A DNA stretch of 45,327 nt from Irineochytrium annulatum (taxonomy: Eukaryota; Chytridiomycota; Chytridiomycetes; Chytridiales; Chytridiaceae), in the NCBI GenBank assembly GCA_027600665.1, contig JADGJL010000075.1, forward strand, positions 2,222-47,548, in the 5' to 3' direction. Below, piece by piece: positions 1-13,477 of the stretch (positions within the stretch are counted from its first letter, which is position 1; every line of letters starts with the position of its first letter). Below the pieces are notes generated by a model. It did no database searches and was not told the origin of the DNA. It worked only from the letters and a program-made list of their open reading frames with translations. The translations under genes and the position numbers were made by a program.

Positions 1-24
1 AAAAAAAAAAAAAAAAAAAAAAAA
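1..24. repeat. poly-A homopolymer at window edge
   Basis: The first 24 bases are an uninterrupted run of A, followed by an A/G-rich stretch to about position 48. It lies just beyond a probable splice donor of the minus-strand gene, so it would fall inside that gene's intron as a T-run on the coding strand. A contig end collapsing at a homopolymer is an equally good reading. Confidence 0.9.
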
Positions 25-53
25 GGGATCAAGAAAGAAAAAAGAAAGGAGAC

Positions 54-893
54 TCACTCTGACTGCTTCTCCTCCACGTCAACAATCTTGCGATGCGGCT
101 GCATCGAGCCCGACGTCGGGAGCCCACCGTACCGCGGCTTCGCGTATTGCAGCTCCTGCGATGACGACGAATAGTTGGGATCCTGCGCCCCCGCGTCAGC
201 CGCCGGTGCAACTGGGAATGCACTCGAGTGTGGCCCGTAGGACCCGTAGTACCCTGGATGCGTCCCATAGTGTCGCGGATCGAACCCCCTTGCAGGAGGA
301 TGATGGGCCGAGCCGGGGCCTGGTGCGGAGCCAGGAGGCGCGTATCCGCTCCTCTGCATGTACGCGTACGGAGGAAGATGCTGAGACGGCGGCTGCTGCG
401 ACGGGTAATGCGGGTAGCCGGAAGAAGGCCCCGGATAGTGGTAGCGACCGCCCGCGGACTGCGAGTGGTGATGATCGGGAGGGTACGGTCCTGCGTACTC
501 TGCGAGCGGGTAAGCACTATGCGGCGGACCCGGATGCGGTCCGGGGTACGCGGCGGTCGAATGTCCTCCACCATATCGATCCGGAGGCGGTTGGCCCGCG
601 ACGGGAGGCATCCTCGGATTCTGGGACCCCGCCGGCCAATATCTATGATCACGGGCAGCTAGAGGGGGTCCCGGCTGCTGGTGGTGCAGGAGCGCATGGG
701 GGTGGTGGGGCGCCCGGTGCATCATCGTCCTCTGAGTTGAGTTGTTGTTGGAGATCGTCGCGCTGTCAAAAGTCAGCCGCGACGATGTCAACTCCCCAGA
801 TTGCCAGAGCGGAACCGTTGACGATTCGAGGGTCTCTCCGGGCAGACCGCCGGGTCCATCGCCCGAAATCAAGCGCAGCCACGTCGGATGCAT
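54..893 (-). CDS. Pro/Tyr/His/Gly-rich low-complexity protein, 5' part
   Basis: An open frame of up to 279 codons reads leftward. It is dominated by Pro, Tyr, His, Gly and Ser, with many HP, PPG and YP steps (for example GYPHYPSQQPP), and has no recognisable domain. Such disordered segments are common at the N-termini of transcription or RNA-binding regulators, but that role is a guess. The start could be the Met at 893 or the MetMet pair near 720; the latter begins the compositionally biased part. The frame ends in TGA at 54-56, but GTGAGT overlaps that stop in a good donor context, so the exon probably splices at about position 57 to an exon outside the window. The gene is therefore treated as partial. 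It is divergent from the dynamin-like gene to its right. Confidence 0.5.
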   Translation of the reverse strand: MHPTWLRLISGDGPGGLPGETLESSTVPLWQSGELTSSRLTFDSATISNNNSTQRTMMHRAPHHPHALLHHQQPGPPLAARDHRYWPAGSQNPRMPPVAGQPPPDRYGGGHSTAAYPGPHPGPPHSAYPLAEYAGPYPPDHHHSQSAGGRYHYPGPSSGYPHYPSQQPPSQHLPPYAYMQRSGYAPPGSAPGPGSAHHPPARGFDPRHYGTHPGYYGSYGPHSSAFPVAPAADAGAQDPNYSSSSQELQYAKPRYGGLPTSGSMQPHRKIVDVEEKQSE

Positions 894-1278
894 CGGCCAG
901 CTGTCGCTCGGGCGAACGCGGTCGCGGGGTGGCGGCGCGGCATCGTCGGCGGACAGCGTCAGTTGGCCGTGTCGGGTCCCTCTCGCGTGAAGAACGCTTT
1001 AATCTGGACGAAGGGTCGACTTCATGCATTCTTCAATTGTCCGAGCGTTGGTCAACAGCTGGCAGCTGTGCAGAATGAGAACAAGCTAAAGACACCGCGT
1101 GCCAACGCAATACTTGTCATCTGTGTCATATCGGCCTTTGTGCCCGCTGGGCTAAAGCATATGTTGTCCCGGTGTGTTCCTCTGGCTCTTGCTATAAAAC
1201 GTCGCGGAGTGGCCGGTAGAAGCGTTGCTCACCATCATAACGCCCGACGCCCTTCGTTGTCACCTTGAGCTCCTAAAA
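894..1278. promoter_or_regulatory. divergent intergenic region with TATA-like box
   Basis: This 385-base stretch separates the minus-strand low-complexity gene from the plus-strand dynamin-like gene. It holds a TATA-like element, CTATAAAA, at 1192-1199, about 80 bases before the dynamin ATG at 1279 and correctly oriented for it. No gene was seen inside. Confidence 0.45.
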
Positions 1279-3365
1279 ATGACCTTAACGCGAGTTTCGA
1301 CATACGGAGCTTTGTCGTCGTCGTTTTCGGTGGAGTCGACGTCAACCTCACAGCAGACGGTGCTAAGGCTCAACTCGGAGCAGCTCGACAAGATCGACAA
1401 AGTCAGAAAGCTCGTTGGCACGGAGATCGCGCTCCCGCAAATTGCGGTGTGCGGAGGTACTGTTGGTTTCCTTGTGCTCATTATCCAGGCCGCTACTGAT
1501 ATTCGTCCTTGCCTAGATCAATCCTCCGGCAAGTCTTCGTTATTGGAGTACATTTCCGGGATTAGGCTCCCTAAGGGCGACGGCATGTGCACGACGTTCG
1601 CTCCCGAGGTTGGTTCTCTATGCATTTCCCAGTGCTGTGTAAACATTTGTGTCTGACTTGCTTTGGCCTAGATCATCCTTTCCCCCGGCGAGGAGTTCTC
1701 GTGCACAGTCGAGCACGTAGTCCTCACACCGGCCGAGACCGGGCGGCAGCTGATGACAATCGCCGAGATCCACGATAGAGTGAACCTGATCAAGTTCCGC
1801 ATCGGCGACAGCACAATCATGATGTTATGACGGTTAAGCTCGTCGCCCCTGGCAACCCTCGTTTGACCCTCGTTGACCTGCCCGGCTACGTGCACGGCAG
1901 CACTGAGGGCCAGGACGAGGACATCTCCGAGGCGATCGAAGCCGTCGTGGATAGATACATCAAGAGCAAAGAAACGATCAACCTCGCTGTGTTCCCCGCC
2001 AACAAAGACTTGGCCACCAACTATGTGCTGAGGAAGATTGGGGAGTACGACAAACAGGGATTGAGGACGATTGGCCTCTTTACGAAGCCGGACATGACCG
2101 ACGCCGGGGGGAAGGAGCAAGTGATGAAGGCGATGGAGGGCGGCGTGAAGAAACTCGCGTTGGGCTATCATATGGTCATGATGAGAAAGCTCGACGACAA
2201 CGACGCTGATGAGGCAGCGATGGGCGACATGAGCCGCCTCGCGGAGATGTGGGAAGAGATGGAGCGCAAGGAGGGCAGGTTCTTAGCTTCGAGCCCGTGG
2301 GACCGCATTGTGGCCGAAAGAAAGGGCGTCAAGACGCTCCGCGCGCGTCTCGTCAGGCTCCCAGAGGACCACGTCGCGAGGGAGCTCCCCGAGGTCCGGC
2401 GAAAGATCAACGCGAAGATGAACGAGGCGAAGGCCGAGCTCAATATGCTCGGGCTGGCCATCAACGACGAGCGCGACGTCGATGTCCTACGAGTTAACTC
2501 GGTTCACGTCCTGCTCGGACGGTGGAGGGAGCGGTTGACGGGCGGCTGTTGACGGACGACAAGAAAGCGGAGGAGCTTCATCTCAGAGCCGGGATTCACC
2601 GCGGCGCCGAGAAGCTGTACGAAGCCATTTGGCTGCGCGCCACGAAGGAGCTCTCTAACACGCAGCTGAAGGAGGTTTTAGCCAATTATCGAGGTCGCGG
2701 ACCTAGCGGCTTCCTTCCGTACGACGGCTTCCGGCGCTGCGTTGGCGATGTCATTGATACTTGGAAGGATCCCGCCAACGAGTTCATCGACGCCGCCGTT
2801 AGACTGTGCCTTGATACTCTCAAGACGTTGATGGACTCCACCATGCCGGCCATCATTCGCGCGAAGTTGATCGAGGAGGTCAAGGAGGTGGTTCGTGAGT
2901 GGGCAGAGAAGATCAAGGGGGAGATGCGCGAGATGATAGCCGATAAGGCGTATCCTTATACCCTCAACAACTACTATACGGATGAGGTCCAGAAGCAAAT
3001 GGCGAAGGACCTTGAAACTAGGCTCGCTGCAAGTATTCCGAACTCACAGTACCAACTCCCAGGCTCGGCGGTCCACATCGCGGTCAAGAACCTTCAGCTG
3101 CATTCTTCAAACGCCGACCAAGAATGCAATCTGTTGAGATCGTTCATCGACAGTTACTGCCGTACCGCCTACAAGAGGTTTGTTGACGGCCTCTGCGTGA
3201 ATGTGCTGGAGCGCGTTGTGGTTCCGCAAAGGGTGCGACGAGCTCGTCGACCGGCTCTGCAAAGTTGATGTCTCGAGATGCCGGGAGGATGATGAGATTG
3301 TCGAACGGAGGGCAAAATTAGAGTGTATTGTGCGGGGGATGTCGGCCGCGCTTCTAGAGCTATGA
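1279..3365 (+). pseudogene. dynamin/Mx-like large GTPase with three frame breaks
   Basis: The order is a GTPase domain, a middle/stalk domain and a GTPase effector domain, with no PH or proline-rich tail, as in Mx-like and fungal dynamin-related proteins. After removing two introns (about 1460-1518 and 1609-1671) the P-loop reads GDQSSGKSSLLEYISG. A G2-like CTTFAPE, the G3 DLPG and the G4 TKPD follow. The stalk begins near 2200, and the last exon carries a typical GED pattern (REDDEIVERRAKL) ending in TGA at 3363-3365. The frame is broken near 1824, near 2535 and near 3225. In each place homologous-looking protein continues in another frame, and no sensible GT-AG intron repairs it. Adding or removing one base at each site would restore the frame, so these could be assembly indels rather than decay. 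I label it pseudogene because the sequence as given is not translatable; family membership is secure. Confidence 0.7.
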
Positions 3366-4382
3366 TTATTACAGTTTGAAATCTCGCCACTTTTCTTACA
3401 TCGATTACTGTCTTGAAATGTTTCTTCCGTTCCTTCGCTCCCTATTCCAATTCCCCTTAAACATGTATGTTGTTGGATCACGACTCCGTTGTATCAGATC
3501 TTGTGAGGCTTGCATCTTTTCTCCTGCATTGACTTTATTTTCTCCTCCGATCCGCGGAACGGTATGTGGTATCAGTAGCCGGACATCTTGGTCATTGTTA
3601 CGTCAATGTCTCGGGTTCCTCTCCCAATTGTACTTCGCTTGACTCCGTTTCTCCATTTATGTAATTCATTTTAATGAGTTACAAACTAACTTCTGCTCCA
3701 TGTTTGTCTTAAAAGTGTTGCTTATATCTTCACAAGTTTACTCTTCAGGTTCCAACTCAAACACAGATGCTGGATGGTGCAGCAGCACTTGAACATTTCT
3801 CCCAGCTGGCACATTTAATGGACATCGATAACATCTGCAGTTACCGTAGGCAGAAACGTCGCATTCTAATTTCGCAAACGCATATATTAACCGAGGGCTC
3901 GCTCATCCTCGCTTTTGGGCTTCAACATCATCCGGAAAGTCGTAGCACACGGTTTTCAGCATGTAAACGTAAAAAGCGACTGTGTTCAAAAAGCTCGTCG
4001 GCACAACGATGGCTCTGCCTCACATCGCGGTGTGGAAGGTACATATTACACTTTGAACCTGCGAGTTCTAGTTACGCTGAAGCCAACAAGTGAGATACGG
4101 AATATAGATCAGTCTTTGCGCAAATCGTCGCTTTCGAGTATTTGGCCACCAGTATGACATGCGATACGGAAGGCGACTGGACTGCCTGTGCTGGAGGACT
4201 CAATACAAGACAGAAGACATTCTTAATTCAATATATTGGGATCGAAAATACAATGAAAATAGTGTAGCTTCTGTTTTCTTGTTTGGGGATTTCTCGAGAT
4301 ATTTTCGTCTAATAACAAATACAAAAGGAAATCGAGGAGGAGACAGATATCGTGACATAGAATCCAGCCAAATGCATCGTGC
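3366..4382. other. 1 kb without a recognisable gene
   Basis: The region lies between the dynamin-like stop and the cullin stop (convergent 3' ends). It is more AT-rich than the flanking genes, with T-rich stretches at 3370-3760. Two overlapping plus-strand open frames of 80-108 codons lie at 3767-4157 but show no domain. No tRNA-like cloverleaf or repeat was seen. It most likely holds the two 3' UTRs. Confidence 0.5.
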
Positions 4383-7320
<2,938 letters not shown>

Positions 7321-8045
7321 CGTCGCGGCCGCACCTCCTTCTCAACAACAAAGAGTGCTTCTGCCGTTTCCCTTTCGGCAAATACCGTAATGCTCCCCTT
7401 GCTAATGCGGTGACTGTGGTCCTTCGGGTAAAGCTGCGATCAGCAGGTCAATAATCAATCACACGATAATTTCATTGCAACTCGTGGACGAAGTGGGCAA
7501 TACTAGGCGACAGCAGAGGGAGGGAGGCCATATCCGCATGCTGACTTATGCTCTATGAGGCCAGAATCATCCGAGCCACGAGTCCGTTTCCTGAACTCAC
7601 ACGGCACGAACGAAGAGGTAATGTCGATGTGACGGTCGCGAGGATATAGCACGAGCACGACTGAGCTTTGGGGGACGGGATCGCGAGAGATGGCAATGGT
7701 ACTCACGATCCAATGGACAAGTTTTGAATATTGTGACGGATAGAGTTTCATTCTTTCCACCTTAGCCCCAAAGTTCCACCTGCTTTGTTGGGTTTCAACC
7801 TTAAATTAAGAGATATGAATACAATAAGCAATAAGCAAATACAAGAGGTACACAAAAATAATTCAGGGGGGGAATGCATATGTCCAGTTCTAAACGGAGA
7901 TAGCTTGAAAAAGGGGAAGGAGAAAGGAACGACGGGAGAACGGTAAATTCAAATGGCGCGTGTCAATCAACCAAGTCAATCAAGCATTCTGGAAGTACAA
8001 AAGCCACTGCGTCAGCGACAAATTGCATCGAGGAAGAAACAAAAC
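7321..8045. other. intergenic region between cullin start and DGAT1 stop
   Basis: The region holds the cullin promoter and the DGAT1 3' UTR. A minus-strand frame of 85 codons lies at 7503-7760, starting MERMKLYPSQYSK, with possible splice sites (GTGAGT near 7705), but no domain was recognised. It could be an unrecognised 5' exon or a small gene. An A-rich stretch lies at 7800-7870. Confidence 0.4.
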
Positions 8046-10017
8046 CTACTGAATTTGATTTATCCAGTGTTCCCGGCAGTACGCAACGCCAAGAAGCGGG
8101 GGGCCCTTTATTGCCATTTGAGCAAGTTGATATCGTCGAACACAAAAAATGCCACCACCACCCACCAGGAACATTCCGAACCAAAAAAAGGCGTTGCCCA
8201 AGGTCTTTTGCTTCCTAATCGCAGGTACCCTCGTGACATAAATGAGCGGGATCTGCAGCATCTGCAGCCAAAACATGTACCTGGATTAAAGCCGTTAAGA
8301 AATTTTCACGCCAATGTACCTCCCAAAGCGAACAGTACAAACATCTTAACGGTCTTCCCCGTAACAACAAATACGAGTTCGTGGAAGAGCGACGAGACGA
8401 AGAACGTGAGGAGCGTGGCGTTTGTCTTCGAAAACTTAAGGTTCGCGATCGTGTCGCCATAGACGTGTCGGAGTAAGAACTCGTGCACGGGCTTGTTCCA
8501 CTTGCGCGCGTACTCGTCAAACGTGCACGAGTTCCACCAGTCCTCGTAGAACTCGCGATCGGCGAAGCAGGTGATCTCGGCGAAGGCGTTGCAGATGCAC
8601 TGGTGATTATCAGAGATGGGAATAACGACGTAAGGTCCATTGAAAAGGTAAGGGGATTGGAGAACAAGAAAAGGAAACGTACCTCGAAGATAATGAAGAA
8701 GATCAGCAGGTAGCAAACCATAAATGGAATGATGAGGTACATTAACGATGTCATGAAGTCAATCTGCTGAGTGATCGCCAACGTGGGGAGGATGTAGTGC
8801 TCGACGGTAATGTAGAGGAGAAGAAAGGTGCCCATTGTCGCCAAAGCCTTCTCAAAGAAATACATGGGCCGAAACCTACAGCATCATGTAAGCCCAAAGG
8901 CCAAAGGACCAAGGGATAAGCGAAAAGGCCGCCCTTCGCTAAAAACGGAGGGACAGAAAAAAGACCAAACGTACTTCGGAGTCCGGGGATACTCAAGCTC
9001 GTAAACCAATGTGGGAACCAACATGTAGTCAAGGAAGTTTGCGACCGTCACGTTAGCGGGAAAAGCAACCGTTTTCTTAACCAGCTCCGACTTTAGCTGC
9101 TCGACCTCCTCCGTCAGTGACACGAGCTTCGCGTCACCCGCAATCACGTCGTCCGGCGCCGGGTCATCTGAGTCTCTAACCTTCTTCAGTTTACCGATCT
9201 CCGCCTCGCACTTCTCGAGCTGACGCTTCTTGTAATGCAGCTCCAGATTTGACGCGGTGTAAGAGTGCTGCTTCATAAGCATCGCGATGCCGTGAAGGCA
9301 GAAGAAGCCAGCTTGTACCTATACCAATAGAGAAGAAAGGTATAAGCCATTCCAATCCAACTCCGTCTAACATACCCAAGGCCAGTTCCTCACGAATACC
9401 CAACCGACGACGCATCCAAACCAAACCGCCTGCCAAAGGTGCTGCACCAAGTACGCCGACCTGATCGACAGCGCCCCCGACATCACGCACCACTGCAAGG
9501 GCACGCACAGAAAGCACGTGGCGATCAGCACGAGGTCGCTGAGCGCCAGCACGAGCCCGTCGTGGCTGATGTAGAACAAAAAGTGCACGCGCAGAGGGAA
9601 CCCCTCCACCCTCATGTTGTGGTGGAAGGTCGTGACCGTGTACCACGCCATGGCCATCCAAAACAGGACAAAGAAGCCCCGGAAGGGGCTCTGGTCGCGC
9701 TCGAGTGCCTCGTAGTCCAGGGGACTCGATCGCGGACGGAACTGGCCCTTGCGGGGCCTCCGGTGCTTGAGCGTCGAAGACACGGACGTTTGGATGCTGC
9801 CGGATGCCAGGGGCGATCGGGCCGCGCGGTGATGGGGCGGGTGGACGGAGCTGGATTCGGATTCAGAGGCTGAGGTGTCGAAGTCGGAGCGATCGGCCGA
9901 AGCGAAGGCGGGGCGGTGGTGGTGGACGGCCGCAATGCGGGTCGGGGGGTCGATCATTGTCGAGGCGGCGGCGGCGGCGGCGCTGGCCACCACCGAGGGC
10001 TGGAGGACGTCCACCAT
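8046..10017 (-). CDS. DGAT1: Diacylglycerol O-acyltransferase 1 (MBOAT family)
   Basis: ER membrane enzyme that transfers acyl-CoA to diacylglycerol, making triacylglycerol. The N-terminal about 110 residues are a disordered Ala/Ser/Pro/His-rich cytosolic tail (start MVDVLQPSVVAS at 10017). Several membrane segments follow, then a charged coiled-coil-like loop near 9060-9230. The DGAT1 signature EFYEDWWNS lies near 8545-8575, followed by RKWNKPVHEFLLRHVY. The MBOAT active-site His is in SLFHELVF, codon 8381-8383. Five introns are needed; removing the one at about 8877-8973 joins PRTPK to FRPMYFFEKAL as in the family. The last exon ends in TAG at 8046-8048, but its final 25 residues do not resemble other DGAT1 tails. 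A shift near 8130 would instead end hydrophobically near 8119, so the extreme C-terminus is uncertain. SOAT enzymes are the main relatives; the FYxDWWN form favours DGAT1. Confidence 0.92.
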
Positions 10018-10680
10018 CTCTCGCGTGACTGTCTTGAACCTGTCGCACCAAAATTGGAACAGCGTTCTGCCGTGCCGTCATGCAGCAAGTTTGCGAGGAT
10101 GCCCGGAAGGAACAACTGGACGACGGAGGAACCCCCAGCCAGGCGCGGCCCATGTTGTTTGCTACCTTTTCATGTCCCAGTTGTGCGACCCGTGACGCCT
10201 GAATAACACCGGTCGTTTGCTGTCCAGCTATAACGACACATAAACAACTGTCTGGTTCTCCGAATTGAAAGAGTCAATCCAGCTCCGCCCCGCTGTAGCA
10301 ATTGAACCCGAAAGTCTCTCGCTGAGAGGTATCGCAATCGCTGCCGGCGCAGCCCATGAAATACAGAGTTCGTTGGCGGGTTCGCGTTCTTCGGCCGAAC
10401 CCCCGCGCTCTTCGCGACCATTCGCGTTACAGCGTCGAGCGCGTCTCGTTACAATGACGAGTTCGGACCTCCCGTCCTCAAATTCATGGCGTTGAACGCC
10501 CGGTCGAAGCCGTGAGGCGGAAGCCAGCTGGATCGAGCAACAAATTGCTCAACCGTTCTCGGCCAGCGTCCTCGGCTCATCAACTTCATATCTCTACCGG
10601 CGGCGCGCTGCTGGATGTTCGGGGATACTGGAGGGGCCAGTGTGAAGGGCTAGCTTTGACGCCATCACAAACTTCCGCCA
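10018..10680. promoter_or_regulatory. divergent intergenic region, DGAT1 / RasGEF
   Basis: This stretch separates the DGAT1 start (10017, minus) from the first in-frame Met of the RasGEF (10681, plus). Open frames on both strands (for example plus 10512-10937) look like GC-rich shadows. An upstream RasGEF exon may lie here, because in-frame stops lie just before 10681 and the PTB-like fold should begin earlier. I could not place that exon. Confidence 0.4.
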
Positions 10681-13360
10681 GTGCACGGCATTGTTCACGC
10701 CGTCCTGTCCCATCCCATGCCGCTGCCGGACGCTGCTGGGCCGCTGCCGTTCATCGTGAAGCCGACGCCGTCGTGCCGGCATCGCTTCAGCCAGGACATC
10801 ATCTTCATGGAGGTGGCAAAGGATGGCGTGAGGCTCGTGGACGCTGCAACGCGCTTCCACCGCTTCACATCCATGCCCAAGTTCAGCAAGAACGAAAAGC
10901 GAATGACTTTCGCTTACATTTACATAGCCGGCGATGATGGTGATGGTGTTGACACGAAGGACGCCACAGAGTACCGATTCTTCTCATTCGAGGTGTGTTC
11001 CGAAGCGCTGCCCCGTCGATTTTTGTTCCTTGCAGCACGCTGACTGCTTCCCGTCTAGTACAAGGAGATCTTTGAAGCCTGTCAGGCCGCGATCGAGGCC
11101 ATCCTGCGACAAGCGCCACCGGCGCCGCCCTGTGAGCCCCCTCCGCCGTCCATTCCGCCATCACCCCCCGAACGCGCCAGGGCGGAGCTACTCGATGACC
11201 GGAGGCTCTCTTCAACCCGTCGAAAACGCCTCAGCGCGCCCGTGCTGACACCGCCGCTCGCCGAGCTTGTTAAGAAGCAATGCGAGCAGGAAGTGCCGAG
11301 AGCCCCGGGTCTTCGACGAAGACCGAGATCCATCCAGGTCCTGTCCCCAACACCCAGGCCCGAATCACCCGAGCCGTCGGTCGCGGCGACCGCCCATGGC
11401 GGCCGAGAAGCGTCTCTTATATCCCACATCTCCAACTCCCAACATGACGGCCGCGACGTATCACACAAATCCCTCTTCTCCAGCCTCCACGCCTTCACGA
11501 CTTTCAAGCGCACCCGCACTGTCGACTCCATCAGCGCCTCTATGATCTCCCTGGATTCTGAGGGTGCTGTCGCCGCCGCCACTGTCGAGCGGAAAGCGAC
11601 CACGACGACGGACCTCCGTCGTCGGTCTAGGTCTACGTTGATGGGCAGGGGCGTGAGGCGGCGGAACGCGGTGGACGTCAAGATGGCCCACCTGTTCACC
11701 ATCATTCCACCGGATCAAATGTCGACGTCCAAGAGCCACCTAGTGGAGAAGGAGGCAGCGGAAACGCCTTTAGTGCGGAGCGGGACGGATAAAGCCATCC
11801 TTGAGAGGCTGTTGGACGAGGGCTCCGCGTCGACGGCGGCGGGGGATCAGGAGGCGGCGTACCTATTCTCGTTCCGCGCCTTCTCGTCCGCGGGCGCGCT
11901 GATCAAGGCGCTGCTGGAGCTGTGGGCGTTGAGAGATGACGACCAGGCGGACAAGGCGGGTCGGACGGAGCAAAGGGCCGAAGCAATAACGAGGTTTACA
12001 CGACGATGGGTGGGGACCTATCCGCCCGATTTCGAGGACCCGGGCGTGAGGGACGCGATGGTGGAGCTGGTAGGGATCATGGGGCGCCGCGAGTTGTTGG
12101 ATCAGCTCCTGGCGCTCCCCGTGCGGGAACAACCGGCAGAGAATGCGACGCGTGCTACTGAGGACGGCGGTGGGAGCGTCAAGAACGCACGGGTGGTGAA
12201 AGATCCCATACCGGGTCGGGAGTATTTCAACTACGACCTCTCGTCCCACAACCCGAAAGAAATAGCGCAACAGCTTTCTCTCGTGGATTTCGAGATCTTC
12301 TGCACGATCCGCGTGTGTGACTTCGCCGACTTCCTCTGGCAGCCGGAGGGTGGCGGCAGCTCGGCGACTGCGGAGGGCGGCATCCTTGGTGGCCGGCGAC
12401 ACGCGGGCCTGTCGGCGTTCGTGCGGCGGTTCAACCAGATTGGGTACTGGGTCGCAACGGCCGTGGTCTCGAAAAGTACGCAGCGGGATCGGGCTGCGAC
12501 GCTGGAGAAGATCATACGCGTCGCAGAAGCGTGCTTGGGCTTGCAGAATTTCAACGCGTGCTATGCGCTCATCTGCGGGTTGCAGATGATGCCGGTGCAT
12601 CGTTTGAAGAGGACGTGGGCCGGCGTGAGTTCGAAGGTGAGGACGCGTCCTGGTGGTGTGGGTTACTTTTCGGGACGGGTCATTCTTACTTCAGAGCGCA
12701 GGTGCTGGTCGCCTTCGAGAAACTGCAGACACGATTCAGCTATTCGCAGAACTATAAAACTCTGCGGGAACTTGAGCGGAGCTGTGATGCGCAACTGCCG
12801 AAGATACCTTGCTTTGGGTATGCTCGTTCATTATACGCTATAACTTACTCTTAACTACCACCAGGCTGATAATGAAGGACTTAACGTTTATGAACGACGG
12901 CAACCCCTCACACTTGGAGGACGGAGCGATTAACTTTGACAAGTTTCTCTTCATGTACTCTTCTGTCGCGAAGGTCATCGATTGCCAAAGGCATGTATGC
13001 ACTTTATGAATGTGCCTTTAACAGGGAGTTTCAGAATTTCATATTCCTTCCCTCTCGACATGAAGAAAAAGCGACTCCGACCTATTTCCCTTTACGACTA
13101 TCTTAAAACCCTCCCAAACTTCCCTGACGAATACCTTATCTCCCTCTCAAAACTGCACGAACCTGTATCTCGCGATTGTGACATGTGAGTAGCACATCAT
13201 GCCATGCTTCGATATATTAACGCCACGGAACAGAAACGCCTCATCCAGTTGGCACAGCCTCATAGACCCGATAGCGATGGAGTTCGGGCTCAGAAACGAA
13301 AAAAAATTCTCCGTAGCTTTATCCCAAGCGATCGACGTGATAACAGAATCCCGATTTTAA
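10681..13360 (+). CDS. RasGEF (CDC25-domain) with N-terminal PTB/PH-like region
   Basis: Activator of a Ras-family GTPase by nucleotide exchange. The N-terminal about 110 residues (DIIFMEVAKDGVRLVDAATR, then FHRF, FAYIYIA and FEACQAAIEAIL across an intron at 11002-11058) have the strand/strand/helix pattern of a PTB/PH-superfold domain. A long Arg/Ser/Pro-rich linker follows, with a helical REM-like region at about 11780-12130. The catalytic domain opens with FNYDLSSHNPKEIAQQLSL and continues with FVRRFNQIGYW, LQNFNACYALICGLQ and RLKRTW. Later exons give INFDKFLFMYSSVAKV and DEYLISLSKLHEP. A last exon after an intron at about 13185-13232 ends in TAA at 13358-13360. One junction near 12990 works in frame only as a GC-AG intron. 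The start is tentative because stops lie immediately upstream; an upstream exon is possible. The catalytic assignment is secure, the PTB reading moderate. Confidence 0.85.
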
Positions 13361-13477
13361 AAAGTCATGCCTTTAAATACTGTTGTTGTATTTATTAGAA
13401 TTAAAATGAGCTTGATTGACACAAGAGTGATATTACTATTTTCTTCTCCCTAGCCTTGCCCATCCCCCCCAGCGCTT

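Noticed and set aside
161..1078. Plus-strand frame of 305 codons opposite the Pro/Tyr/His-rich protein
   Set aside because: Arg/Ala/Ser-rich composition typical of a GC-rich antisense shadow, with no domain; the minus frame ends in a good donor.
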